From NCBI GenBank assembly GCA_965279705.1, contig OZ257257.1, positions 372,001 to 436,000 of the forward strand: a stretch of DNA of 64,000 nt. The letters are read 5' to 3'. Positions 7,755-15,744 of this stretch are shown piece after piece. The translations under genes and the position numbers were made by a program. Each line of letters begins with the position of its first letter. The stretch's first letter is position 1. The notes under the pieces were generated by a model. That model did not search any database. It saw only the letters and a list, made by a program, of their open reading frames with translations, and was not told the DNA's origin. The DNA comes from Stagnimonas sp965279705. Its GTDB lineage: Bacteria; Pseudomonadota; Gammaproteobacteria; Nevskiales; Nevskiaceae.

Positions 7755-9191
7755 TTGCGTAGCCTCGTCGCGGCGCTCGCGCTGCTGCCAGGCGTGGCGG
7801 CGGCGCACTCCTTTGGCAAGCTCTACAACCTGCCAGTGCCCCTGTGGTTGTATTTATATGGGGCCTCGGCGGCCTTGCTGGCCTCGTTTCTGGTCATTGC
7901 CTGGTTCGGCACGCGCCCGGTCACAGTGCACGCGCAGGTATTGCCGGCATCGTCCGGAGTGCGGTTGCCGGTGGTGGCGCATCCTGTGTGCTTGCGTGCG
8001 GCGCAGGCGGTCAGTCTGAGCTTGCTGGGGTTGATGATCTTCAGCGGCTTCGCGGGCAGCCAGAACGCTTATGCGAACTTCAACATGAGCGGGTTCTGGA
8101 TCGGCTTCGTGCTCGGCTTTGCCTATCTAGTTGCAGTTTGTGGCGACCTCTATGCACGCCTCAATCCCTGGCGGCTGATCGTGCGTGGCATCGAGCACAT
8201 TGCAGGGCCGTTCAAGGGCCGCATCGCCGCACCAATCTGGCTAGGCGTGCTGCCGGCGCTGGCGCTCTACATGGGCTTCATCTGGCTGGAACTGTTCGGT
8301 GGCACCGGCCCGCGCGGGCTTTCAATTGCGTTGTTGGCCTACACGCTCATCAATGTGGTCGGAGCCTGGTGGATCGGCACCGCTGCGTGGTTTCGGCAGG
8401 GCGAGTTCTTTGCGGTGTTTCTGGGCTGGTTGGCGCTGTGCTCACCGCTCGTGTGGCGCAACGGCCGCCTGCATCTGCGCTGGCCGTTTGCGGGTTTGCT
8501 GCACGCACGGGTCGCGCACGGCAGCATGCTGATCTTCATTCTGTTCATGCTGTCTTCCACCGCGTTCGACGGGCTGAGAGAAACCGTGCCCTGGGTGAAG
8601 CTGTACTGGCAGCAGCTCTACACGCTGCTGTGGTCACCGCTGTTCGGCGAAGACCGCGTGGCCAGTTATCCGCAGCTCACCGTGATCTATGCGTTCTGGC
8701 AGACCGGTGCGCTGCTGCTATCGCCCTTCGCGTATCTGGCGGCCTATCTGCTCTGCCTCAAGCTGGCACAGGGGCTGACCGGTAACCAGCACACCTTGCG
8801 CGCACTCGCCCTGCGCTTTGCGCCGACCCTGATCCCGATCGCGCTCGTCTATCACGTCACGCATTACTACACGCTGCTGTTCACGCAGGGCGCGCTGTTG
8901 CCCTGGTTGTTGAGCGACCCTCTGGGCAATGGCAGCGAGTGGGCCTGGCGCTGGCTGGGCGCGCCGCAGGGCTTCATCCCGGATGCCGGCACGGTGTGGC
9001 ACACGCAGGTGGCGCTGATTCTGCTCGGCCATGTGGTCAGCGTCGTGCTCGCGCACTTTGTGGCGCTGGAGCTGTTCGCGAACCGCCGCCAAGCCACGCT
9101 CAGCCAGTTGCCGATGCTGCTGTTGATGATGCTCTACACCGGCAGCGGGCTATGGATACTGGCGCAGCCGCTCAACCCCGGCGGGCACTAA
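7755..9191 (+). CDS. Polytopic membrane protein of the copper-oxidase cluster
   Basis: A protein of 478 residues with roughly ten to twelve hydrophobic segments (for example 29-50, 88-108, 113-136, 155-175, 184-204, 245-265, 360-380, 415-440, 455-470). An N-terminal hydrophobic stretch ends in AAAHSFGKLYNLPVP. A stop codon in frame at 7743 forces a start at or after the TTG at 7755; there is no good ribosome site, so coupling to the preceding gene is likely. From memory it resembles membrane proteins that databases label fenitrothion hydrolase, a label with little bearing on this context. Scattered His and Met residues facing the membrane would suit metal handling, but this is not shown. Its stop overlaps the convergent Anbu gene by 4 bases. 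Confidence 0.75.
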   Translation: MRSLVAALALLPGVAAAHSFGKLYNLPVPLWLYLYGASAALLASFLVIAWFGTRPVTVHAQVLPASSGVRLPVVAHPVCLRAAQAVSLSLLGLMIFSGFAGSQNAYANFNMSGFWIGFVLGFAYLVAVCGDLYARLNPWRLIVRGIEHIAGPFKGRIAAPIWLGVLPALALYMGFIWLELFGGTGPRGLSIALLAYTLINVVGAWWIGTAAWFRQGEFFAVFLGWLALCSPLVWRNGRLHLRWPFAGLLHARVAHGSMLIFILFMLSSTAFDGLRETVPWVKLYWQQLYTLLWSPLFGEDRVASYPQLTVIYAFWQTGALLLSPFAYLAAYLLCLKLAQGLTGNQHTLRALALRFAPTLIPIALVYHVTHYYTLLFTQGALLPWLLSDPLGNGSEWAWRWLGAPQGFIPDAGTVWHTQVALILLGHVVSVVLAHFVALELFANRRQATLSQLPMLLLMMLYTGSGLWILAQPLNPGGH

Positions 9192-9943
9192 AGCAAATCG
9201 CTCTGGCTCTGCGATTGTTCCCAATCGAAGCGCGGCAGCTCCATGAATGAGCGCATCAAGAGATCGCCCCAGGATTTTTTCAGGTTGGCATAGAAGGGCG
9301 TGTCGAGATCGAAGCGCTCCTTGTGCGTCACCCGCAGCGCATCGCGCGGCACAAAGGCGAGGTCGAGTGGCGGCCCGACCGTGAGGTTGGACTTCATCGT
9401 CGAGTCCAGCGACACCAGCGCGCAGCGCGCGGCGTCTTCCAGCGACACATGCGGGCGGATGATGCGGTCGAGGATCGGCTTGCCGTACTTGCTCTCGCCG
9501 ATCTGGATGTACGGCGTCTCGGGCGAGGCCGAGATGCAGTTGCCTTCGGGGTAGATCAGATACAGCGCCGGGTCTTCGCCATCGATCTGCCCGCCGAGGA
9601 TCATCGTGGTGCGAAAGTTGACGGAGGACTGCGTGTGCGCCTCGGACTCCCGCTGCGCCCGCACCGACAGGCCGCCAATGTATTCGGCGACATCGAACAT
9701 ATGTTTGAAGGTATTGAGACTGACCGAGGCCATCGGGTCGCGCATGTCACGGCGCATGTGATTGAGCACGACCTGCGTCGTGGCAAGATTGCCAGAGGAC
9801 ATGACGACAAACACCCGGTCGCCGGGCGTCTCGAAGATGTGCATCTTGTTATAGGTGCGCACGTCGTCAACGCCAGCGGAAGTGCGGGTATCCGCCGCAA
9901 ACACCAAGCCGTCATTCACCTTCGCTGCCACGCAATACGTCAT
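9188..9943 (-). CDS. Anbu (bacterial proteasome homologue) peptidase
   Basis: A protein of 251 residues beginning MTYCVAAKVNDGLVFAADTRTSAGVDDVRTYNKM, split here by its conserved features: after Met removal Thr2 becomes the N-terminal nucleophile, and Asp (AADTR) and Lys (NKMHIFE) follow as in Ntn hydrolases of the 20S/HslV type. This opening is characteristic of Anbu, a proteasome-like assembly of proteobacteria. A longer in-frame reading to 10210 would bury the catalytic Thr and is rejected. The usual Anbu partners (alpha-E protein, circularly permuted ATP-grasp protein) are not beside it, although a transglutaminase of the associated type is at 57246. It converges with the membrane gene (4-base overlap) and is divergent from the isomerase gene at 10174. 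Confidence 0.88.
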   Translation of the reverse strand: MTYCVAAKVNDGLVFAADTRTSAGVDDVRTYNKMHIFETPGDRVFVVMSSGNLATTQVVLNHMRRDMRDPMASVSLNTFKHMFDVAEYIGGLSVRAQRESEAHTQSSVNFRTTMILGGQIDGEDPALYLIYPEGNCISASPETPYIQIGESKYGKPILDRIIRPHVSLEDAARCALVSLDSTMKSNLTVGPPLDLAFVPRDALRVTHKERFDLDTPFYANLKKSWGDLLMRSFMELPRFDWEQSQSQSDLL

Positions 9944-10173
9944 CGTCCCATCACTGTTTGGATCATCCGCTGCAAAACATCCCTGCTGCACAGCAACCCG
10001 CCGTTGGATTGGAGCGCCGCGATTGTAGTGGCTGGCTTGCCGCCCGCGCACCGATGCGTCATCAATCTCTAGCAATTTAAGCGCCCGCACATTCCATGCC
10101 GCTTGTCGTCGAACAGGGGTCGTCGGATACTGAGCGGTATGCACCATAAGACCTAAACGAGGAGAGTTGCACC

Positions 10174-10770
10174 ATGAGCACCCCCATCGAGTTTTTCTTT
10201 GACCCCGCAAGCACTTACAGCTATCTCGCTGCCACGCAGATAGAGGCCTTTGCCAAAGACCACGGCACCACCGTGCAATGGAAGCCTTTTTTGCTCGGCA
10301 AAGCCTTCGAAGCCACGGGCAACAAGATGCCCGCGCTGATCCCCGCCAAGGGCAAATATCTGTTCAAGGACGCCACCCTCTGGGCCAGGCTCTACAAGGT
10401 GCCGTTCGCCTTCCCCAAGAACTTTCCGCTCAACAGCGTGCTGGCCTCGCGCGCCATCATCGCCGCCGACCAGGCGGGCCAAGGCGTGCCGTTTGCACTG
10501 GCCGCACTCACGGCCTACTGGGCCGAGGGCGGTGACCTGACCCAGCCGGATGCCATTGCCGCCATCGCCAGCAAACTGGGGCTGGACGGTGCCGCGATCG
10601 TTGCCGCGACCGGTGAGGCCGCCGTGAAAGACGTGCTGCGTGCCAACACCGAAGACGCCATTGCGCGCGGCGTGTTCGGCGCGCCCACCTTCTTCATCGG
10701 CAAGCAGATGTTCTGGGGCAACGACCGTCTGCCGCTGATGTCGGCGTTCATTAAAGGGGAACTCGCATGA
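10174..10770 (+). CDS. 2-hydroxychromene-2-carboxylate isomerase-like (DsbA/GST-kappa family)
   Basis: A protein of 198 residues with the thioredoxin-fold plus helical insert of HCCA isomerase/GST kappa proteins. The N-terminus IEFFFDPASTYSYLA has Ser in place of the CxxC of DsbA, as in NahD-type isomerases that use glutathione to isomerise a chromene carboxylate in naphthalene degradation. The C-terminal GVFGAPTFFIGKQMFWGNDRL is the conserved cis-Pro/GxPTF region. No other naphthalene-pathway genes are nearby, so the real substrate is probably different. GAGGAGAG precedes the ATG. The stop overlaps the next start (ATGA), forming an operon with the reductase and hydrolase. Confidence 0.85.
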   Translation: MSTPIEFFFDPASTYSYLAATQIEAFAKDHGTTVQWKPFLLGKAFEATGNKMPALIPAKGKYLFKDATLWARLYKVPFAFPKNFPLNSVLASRAIIAADQAGQGVPFALAALTAYWAEGGDLTQPDAIAAIASKLGLDGAAIVAATGEAAVKDVLRANTEDAIARGVFGAPTFFIGKQMFWGNDRLPLMSAFIKGELA

Positions 10771-11780
10771 GCAACCTGAACAAGCAGTTCAAGCTCGCTT
10801 CGCGCCCGGTCGGTGCCGCCACGCGCAGCAACTTTGAATACGTTGAAGTCGCCATCCCCGAAGCCGGCGAAGGCGAAGTGCTGGTAAAGACCATCTACAT
10901 CTCGCTCGACCCCGCCATGCGCGGCTGGATGAACGAGGGCAAGAGCTACATCAAGCCGGTCGCCATCGGCGAGGTGATGCGCGCCGGCACGCTGGGCGAG
11001 GTCATCGCCAGCCACAACCCCAAGTTCAAGGTCGGCCAGAACGTCGTCGGCAACTGGGGCGTGCAGAGCTATGCGGTGATCGGCACCGGCAATGGCATCG
11101 ACACGCTCTATGCCGTCGACGGCAAGCTCGCACCGCTGCCCAAATACATGAGCCTGCTCGGCATGCCGGGCATGACCGGCTATTTCGGTTTGCTGGATGT
11201 CGGCCTGCCCAAGGCGGGTGAAACCGTGGTTGTCTCCGGCGCCTCGGGTGCGGTCGGTCAGGTGGTGGGCCAGGTCGCCAAGATCAAGGGCTGCCGCGTG
11301 GTCGGCATCGCGGGCGGCAAGGACAAATGCGATTTCGTGGTGAACGAGCTGGGCTTCGATGCCTGCGTCGACTACAAGTCGGGCGATCTGCGCGCCAATC
11401 TGAAGGAGGCCGCGCCCAAGGGTGTGGATGTCTACTTCGACAACGTCGGCGGCGAGATTCTCGACGTGGTGCTGGGCCAGATCCGCATGAAGGCGCGCAT
11501 CGTCATCTGCGGCGCGATCAGCCAGTACAACAACACCACACCGGTGAAAGGCCCTGCAAATTACCTGAGCCTTCTGGTCAACCGCGCCCGCATGGAAGGC
11601 ATCGTGGTGTTCGACTGGGCGCCGCGCTACGGCGAGGCCATGCGTGAGATGGGCGGCTGGCTCGCACAGGGCAAGCTCAAGGGCCGCGAAGATATCGTCG
11701 ACGGCATCGAGACCTTCCCGGAGACGCTCAACAAGCTGTTCACGGGCGAGAACTTCGGCAAGCTGCTCATCAAGGCTTGA
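10767..11780 (+). CDS. NADPH-dependent zinc-independent MDR oxidoreductase (CurA/LTB4 12-HD family)
   Basis: A protein of 337 residues. The catalytic half carries YISLDPAMRGWM, typical of medium-chain reductases related to leukotriene B4 dehydrogenase and curcumin/2-alkenal reductases. The Rossmann half carries SGASGAVGQVVGQVAKIKGCRVVG, a split-free nucleotide-binding motif that is followed by GGKDKC. No zinc-ligand Cys set is present. These enzymes reduce the C=C double bond of alpha,beta-unsaturated aldehydes and ketones using NADPH. It is coupled to the upstream isomerase by a 4-base overlap and followed 7 bases later by an alpha/beta hydrolase. The operon may detoxify reactive electrophiles; this is inferred from the family mix. 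Confidence 0.9.
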   Translation: MSNLNKQFKLASRPVGAATRSNFEYVEVAIPEAGEGEVLVKTIYISLDPAMRGWMNEGKSYIKPVAIGEVMRAGTLGEVIASHNPKFKVGQNVVGNWGVQSYAVIGTGNGIDTLYAVDGKLAPLPKYMSLLGMPGMTGYFGLLDVGLPKAGETVVVSGASGAVGQVVGQVAKIKGCRVVGIAGGKDKCDFVVNELGFDACVDYKSGDLRANLKEAAPKGVDVYFDNVGGEILDVVLGQIRMKARIVICGAISQYNNTTPVKGPANYLSLLVNRARMEGIVVFDWAPRYGEAMREMGGWLAQGKLKGREDIVDGIETFPETLNKLFTGENFGKLLIKA

Positions 11781-11787
11781 GCCCGAC

Positions 11788-12642
11788 ATGAGCAGTGGCA
11801 CCTCTCGCTTCGTCCGCCTCAGGGGGCTGCGCTTTCATTTGCGCTGCTGGGGCAGTGAAGACAAGCCGCTGCTCGTGCTCACCCACGGCTGGCTCGATAC
11901 GGCCGCCACCTGGAGCGACGTGTGCGCGCGCCTCGGCGAGCGCTTTCACGTCATCGCACTCGACCAGCGCGGCTACGGCTACAGCGAGTGGCCGCAGGAT
12001 GGCTACTGGTTTCCCGATTACCTCGGCGATCTCGATGCGCTGATCGATCACTTGGCACCAGCAGCCCCCATCGCCCTCGTCGGCCATAGCATGGGCGGGC
12101 AGATCGCCAGCGTGTACGCGGGCTTGCGGCCCGAGCGCATCGGCAAGCTCGCGGTGCTCGATAGCCTCTTCCTGCCCGACATGCCCGCCACGCAAGCGCC
12201 GCGCAAGACCTTGCGCTGGCTCAACCAGCTCAAGGATGCGCCGCGCGAAAAGGCCTACGAAAGTTTCGAGGAACTGGCCCAACGCGTGAAAAAGCAGCAC
12301 CCGCAACTCAGCGATGCCCGCGCTCTGTTCGTGGCTCAAGGCTGGGCGGCAGCCGGTGCCGACGGCCGCATTCGCCTGCTGGCCGACCCCAAGCACCGCC
12401 GCGACATGCCGACGCTCTACCGCAATGCCGAGAGCATGGAAATCTGGAAGCAGATCACCGCCCCGACGCTGTTCGTCGATGGCGGCGCCTCGGCGTTCGT
12501 CAAGGCCATCGGCGCGGAAGAAACCGCCGTGCGCCGCGCCTGTTTCAAGCAATACCAAGCTGTCGTCATCCCCGACGCTGGCCACATGCTGCACTTCGAT
12601 ACACCCGATGCCCTCGCCGATGCGCTGCTGGCGTTTCTCTAG
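11788..12642 (+). CDS. Alpha/beta hydrolase
   Basis: A protein of 284 residues with the complete alpha/beta-hydrolase signature: oxyanion region LTHGWLDTAATW, strand LDQRGYGYSEWP, nucleophile elbow GHSMGG (Ser near residue 100), an acid in the TLFVDGGAS region, and the catalytic His in DAGHMLHFD near the C-terminus. The start at 11788 lies 7 bases after the reductase stop. An earlier in-frame start at 11644 would overlap that gene by 137 bases in another frame and is rejected. The substrate cannot be predicted. It is the last gene before holA, which appears to have its own promoter. Confidence 0.88.
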   Translation: MSSGTSRFVRLRGLRFHLRCWGSEDKPLLVLTHGWLDTAATWSDVCARLGERFHVIALDQRGYGYSEWPQDGYWFPDYLGDLDALIDHLAPAAPIALVGHSMGGQIASVYAGLRPERIGKLAVLDSLFLPDMPATQAPRKTLRWLNQLKDAPREKAYESFEELAQRVKKQHPQLSDARALFVAQGWAAAGADGRIRLLADPKHRRDMPTLYRNAESMEIWKQITAPTLFVDGGASAFVKAIGAEETAVRRACFKQYQAVVIPDAGHMLHFDTPDALADALLAFL

Positions 12643-12654
12643 CGCCACAGCGGC

Positions 12655-12660
12655 GATAAT
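12655..12660 (+). promoter_or_regulatory. Candidate -10 box of holA, leaderless arrangement
   Basis: GATAAT is followed by exactly 6 bases and then the holA ATG, with no Shine-Dalgarno sequence in between. No good -35 box is visible. The same spacing recurs at several other genes in this window. Confidence 0.4.
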
Positions 12661-12666
12661 GCGGTC

Positions 12667-13776
12667 ATGACCGTTTTGCGCCACACCCAGTTTGCCGCCG
12701 CCCTAGCCAAGCCCCTGCCGCCCATCGTGCTGCTGGCGGGCGAAGAGCCGCTGCTGATTCAGGAAGCGCTCGATGCCGTGCGCGCCGCGGCCAAGAAGCA
12801 GGGCTATAGCGAGCGCATCACGCTCAATGTCGAACAAGGCTTCCGCTGGCAGCAGGTCTATGACGAGTGCGCCTCGATGTCGCTGTTTGCCGAGCGCCGC
12901 GTGATCGAGGTGCGCATGCCCAAAGGCCCCAACGGCCACAAGAAAAAGGGCAAGGCCGCCGCCGATGAAGACGAGGGCGATGACGACGGCGACGACTTGC
13001 CGATGGGCAAGTCGGAAGACGGCACCAAGGCTCTGGCCGCACTCGCGCAAAAGCCGGCACGCGACATCCTGCTGCTGATTGTGGCCGACCCGCTGGACTA
13101 CAAGGGCCGCCAGACGCCTTGGTATTCCGCACTCGATGCCGCGGGGCTTTCGATGTATGCCGAGCCGGTGAAGCCGGAGCAGCTGCCCGCCTTCATCAAC
13201 GAGCGCGCGGCGCAGCTCAAGCTGCAATTGCACCCAGAGGCCGTGCAGGTGCTGGCCGAGCGCACCGAGGGCAATCTGCTGGCCTGCATGCAAGACATTG
13301 AGAAGCTCGCGCTGCTGTTCCCCGCGCAACAGGTGAGTGCGGAAGACCTGCTGAAGTCGGTGGCGGATTCCTCGCGCTTCGAGGCCTTTGACCTCATCGA
13401 CAAGATGCTCACTGGTGATGCCGTGGGGGCGGCGCACGCACTGCGCCGCCTGCGCGAGGAGGGCGTGAATGCGCTCGCCGTGCAAGGCCCGCTCGCCTAT
13501 GCCCTGCGCACCTGGGCGGTCGCAGGCGCAGCGTTTTCGAAGAGCAAGGACGTGAACAGCGCCTGCGCGCAAGCCAAGCTGTTCGGCGTGCGCGCCCGGC
13601 CGTACGAGGCGGCACTCAGACGCTCGCGCGGCTTCTCGCCGTCGGCGGCCTTGGCGCGATTGGCCAAGGTTGATCAGGCGGTGAAATCGGGGCAAGAGTC
13701 TGCCGCCTGGGAGGACTTGCTAGCATTGGTGTTGGCGGCCAGTGGGGCCGCGCTCCCGGCCGCGAAAGCGGCGTAA
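12667..13776 (+). CDS. holA: DNA polymerase III delta subunit
   Basis: A protein of 369 residues matching HolA, the clamp-loader delta subunit that opens the beta sliding clamp. Visible hallmarks are PIVLLAGEEPLLIQEAL at the N-terminus, the MSLFAERRVIEVRMP strand, RTEGNLLACMQDIEKLALL, the SRFEAFDLIDKMLTGD segment, and the C-terminal helical collar domain. An unusual charged insertion occupies residues ~85-118: a Lys-rich part (GHKKKGKAAA) followed by an acidic run (DEDEGDDDGDD) where the AAA+ domain normally has a short loop. In most Gammaproteobacteria holA follows leuS-lptE; here it follows a hydrolase. proA begins 6 bases after its stop. Confidence 0.93.
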   Translation: MTVLRHTQFAAALAKPLPPIVLLAGEEPLLIQEALDAVRAAAKKQGYSERITLNVEQGFRWQQVYDECASMSLFAERRVIEVRMPKGPNGHKKKGKAAADEDEGDDDGDDLPMGKSEDGTKALAALAQKPARDILLLIVADPLDYKGRQTPWYSALDAAGLSMYAEPVKPEQLPAFINERAAQLKLQLHPEAVQVLAERTEGNLLACMQDIEKLALLFPAQQVSAEDLLKSVADSSRFEAFDLIDKMLTGDAVGAAHALRRLREEGVNALAVQGPLAYALRTWAVAGAAFSKSKDVNSACAQAKLFGVRARPYEAALRRSRGFSPSAALARLAKVDQAVKSGQESAAWEDLLALVLAASGAALPAAKAA

Positions 13777-13782
13777 TCGAAA

Positions 13783-15063
13783 GTGGCAAAAGCAAAAACA
13801 GAATCACCGGCGCAAGTGAAGGCCTACATGCTCGATGTCGGCCAGAAGGCCCGCACCGCCAGCCGCGCAGTGGCCAAGGCCGAGACCGGCACCAAGAACG
13901 CTGCGCTCTTCACGCTGGCCGATCGCCTGCTGGAAGAAATGGATTCCATCCTCGAAGCCAACCGCGAGGACATGAAGGCCGCGCGTGACAACAATCTCGA
14001 TGCAGCACTCCTCGATCGTCTGGAACTCAACAAGGCCCGCGTCGAGTCGATGGCCGATGGCGTGCGGCAAGTCGCGGCACTGCCCGACCCGGTGGGCACC
14101 ATCACCGATCTCGCCTACCGCCCGAGTGGCATCCAGGTCGGCAAGATGCGCGCGCCGCTGGGCGTGGTCGGCATCATCTACGAGAGCCGCCCCAACGTCA
14201 CGGCCGATGCCGCAGCACTCTGTCTGAAGAGCGGCAATGCCTGCATCCTGCGCGGCGGCAGCGAGGCGACGCATTCCAACCAGGCGATTGCGCAGGCCAT
14301 CCGCCGCGCGCTGTTGGCGGCGGGCTTGCCGGCTGAAGCGGTTCAGGTGGTGCAGACCACCGACCGCGCCGCCGTGGGCGAGCTGCTCACCATGCCGCAG
14401 TTCGTCGATGTGGTGATTCCGCGCGGCGGCAAGGGGCTGGTGGCCTTCGTCGCCGAGCACGCGCGCGTGCCGGTGATCAAGCATCTGGATGGCATCTGCC
14501 ACGTCTACATCGACGGCCAGGCCGATCTGGAGAAAGCCTACGCCGTCGCGCTCAACGCCAAGACCCAGCGCTACGGCACCTGCAACACCATGGAGACGCT
14601 GCTGGTCGACGTGACGGTGGCGGCCAAGGTGCTGCCCGAACTCGCCCGCAGCTACCGCGAACACAAGGTGGAACTGCGCGGCTGCGAGCGCACCCGCGCC
14701 ATCCTGCCCGAGGCGAAGCTCGCCACCGAGGAAGACTGGGCGACGGAATACCTGGCGCCAGTGTTGTCGATCCGCATCGTTGATGGTCTCGACGCCGCTA
14801 TCGACCACATCACCACCTACGGCAGCGCGCACACCGATTGCATCGTCACCGAGAACGGCACGCGTGCGCGGCGCTTCCTGCGCGAGGTGGATTCGGCGAG
14901 CGTGATGGTCAATGCCAGCACGCGCTTTGCCGACGGCTACGAATACGGGCTGGGTGCCGAGATCGGCATCAGCACCGACAAGTTTCACGCACGCGGGCCT
15001 GTGGGGCTCGAAGGGCTCACCAGCCAAAAATGGATCGTTCTCGGTGACGGGCATGTGCGCTAA
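13783..15063 (+). CDS. proA: Glutamate-5-semialdehyde dehydrogenase (gamma-glutamyl phosphate reductase)
   Basis: A protein of 426 residues, the usual ProA length. It reduces gamma-glutamyl phosphate to glutamate semialdehyde with NADPH in proline synthesis. Visible family marks are the GKMRAPLGVVGIIYESRPNVT region, the RGGSEATHSN nucleotide-binding segment, the catalytic Cys267 in RYGTCNTMETLLV, and the C-terminal GLGAEIGISTDKFHARGPVGLEGL. A GTG start at 13783 is used; the next ATG would cut into the conserved N-terminal helix. The stop and the nadD start share one base (TAATG). The partner proB is not in the window. The order holA-proA-nadD-rsfS-rlmH indicates one housekeeping operon. Confidence 0.95.
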   Translation: MAKAKTESPAQVKAYMLDVGQKARTASRAVAKAETGTKNAALFTLADRLLEEMDSILEANREDMKAARDNNLDAALLDRLELNKARVESMADGVRQVAALPDPVGTITDLAYRPSGIQVGKMRAPLGVVGIIYESRPNVTADAAALCLKSGNACILRGGSEATHSNQAIAQAIRRALLAAGLPAEAVQVVQTTDRAAVGELLTMPQFVDVVIPRGGKGLVAFVAEHARVPVIKHLDGICHVYIDGQADLEKAYAVALNAKTQRYGTCNTMETLLVDVTVAAKVLPELARSYREHKVELRGCERTRAILPEAKLATEEDWATEYLAPVLSIRIVDGLDAAIDHITTYGSAHTDCIVTENGTRARRFLREVDSASVMVNASTRFADGYEYGLGAEIGISTDKFHARGPVGLEGLTSQKWIVLGDGHVR

Positions 15064-15728
15064 TGGCTAATACCCCGATCGGCATTTTCGGCGGCGCGTT
15101 CGCGCCCTTCCACAACGGCCATCTGCGCCTGGCGCTCGAAGCGATGGAGCGGCTCGATCTGGCTCAAGTGCGGCTCATCCCCACCGCGCACCCGATGCAC
15201 CGGCCGGACTCGCACATCTCGCCGCAAAAGCGGTTGGAGTGGGTGCGCATGGCCATCGCCAAAGAGAAGGGCTTGATCGCCGACGATCGCGAGATCCGTC
15301 GCGAGGGGCCGAGCTACACCATCGACACCCTGCTCGAACTCAAGAAATGGCGGCCACGCACGCCGCTGGTGTTGCTGCTGGGGGCTGATGCCTTCGCGCA
15401 TTTCCATACCTGGCACATGTGGAAAGAGATTCTCGAACTCGCCCATCTCGCGGTCGTCTCGCGCCCCGGGGCCTCGCTGCTGCCACCGGTGGAAGCCGAC
15501 ATCCTGCAAGGCCGACACACCGACACCGCCGAAGCATTCCGCACCGTGCCTGCGGGTCTGTGGATGGAATTGCCGCTGCCGCTGATGGAGATTTCTTCCA
15601 CCCGCATCCGCCGCCTGCTCAAGGCCGATGCTTCAGTGCGCGGCCTGCTGCCCGATGCCATTCTCGACGCGCTGACGCCCAAAGACATCGAACTCCTGAC
15701 CCACGACGACGCCCCCTCAAAACACTAG
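15063..15728 (+). CDS. nadD: Nicotinate-mononucleotide adenylyltransferase
   Basis: A protein of 221 residues. It transfers AMP from ATP to nicotinate mononucleotide in NAD synthesis. The nucleotidyltransferase motif appears as GGAFAPFHNGHLRLA (HxGH), and the C-terminal ISSTRIRRLL completes the ATP site. The LLLGADAFAHFHTWHMWKEIL stretch, which binds the substrate, is split across its conserved parts here as LGADAF and WHMWKE. Its ATG overlaps the proA stop by one base, so translation is coupled. The C-terminus is slightly extended (LTHDDAPSKH). rsfS follows after 16 bases. Confidence 0.95.
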   Translation: MANTPIGIFGGAFAPFHNGHLRLALEAMERLDLAQVRLIPTAHPMHRPDSHISPQKRLEWVRMAIAKEKGLIADDREIRREGPSYTIDTLLELKKWRPRTPLVLLLGADAFAHFHTWHMWKEILELAHLAVVSRPGASLLPPVEADILQGRHTDTAEAFRTVPAGLWMELPLPLMEISSTRIRRLLKADASVRGLLPDAILDALTPKDIELLTHDDAPSKH

Positions 15729-15744
15729 GAACACACCGACCTCA

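Noticed and set aside
9188..10210. Anbu as a 340-residue protein
   Set aside because: Anbu needs its N-terminal Thr exposed after Met removal; the longer form would bury it behind 89 unrelated residues.
13804..15054. 416-codon minus-strand frame opposite proA
   Set aside because: proA is unambiguous on the plus strand; the antisense frame has no domain or start signal.
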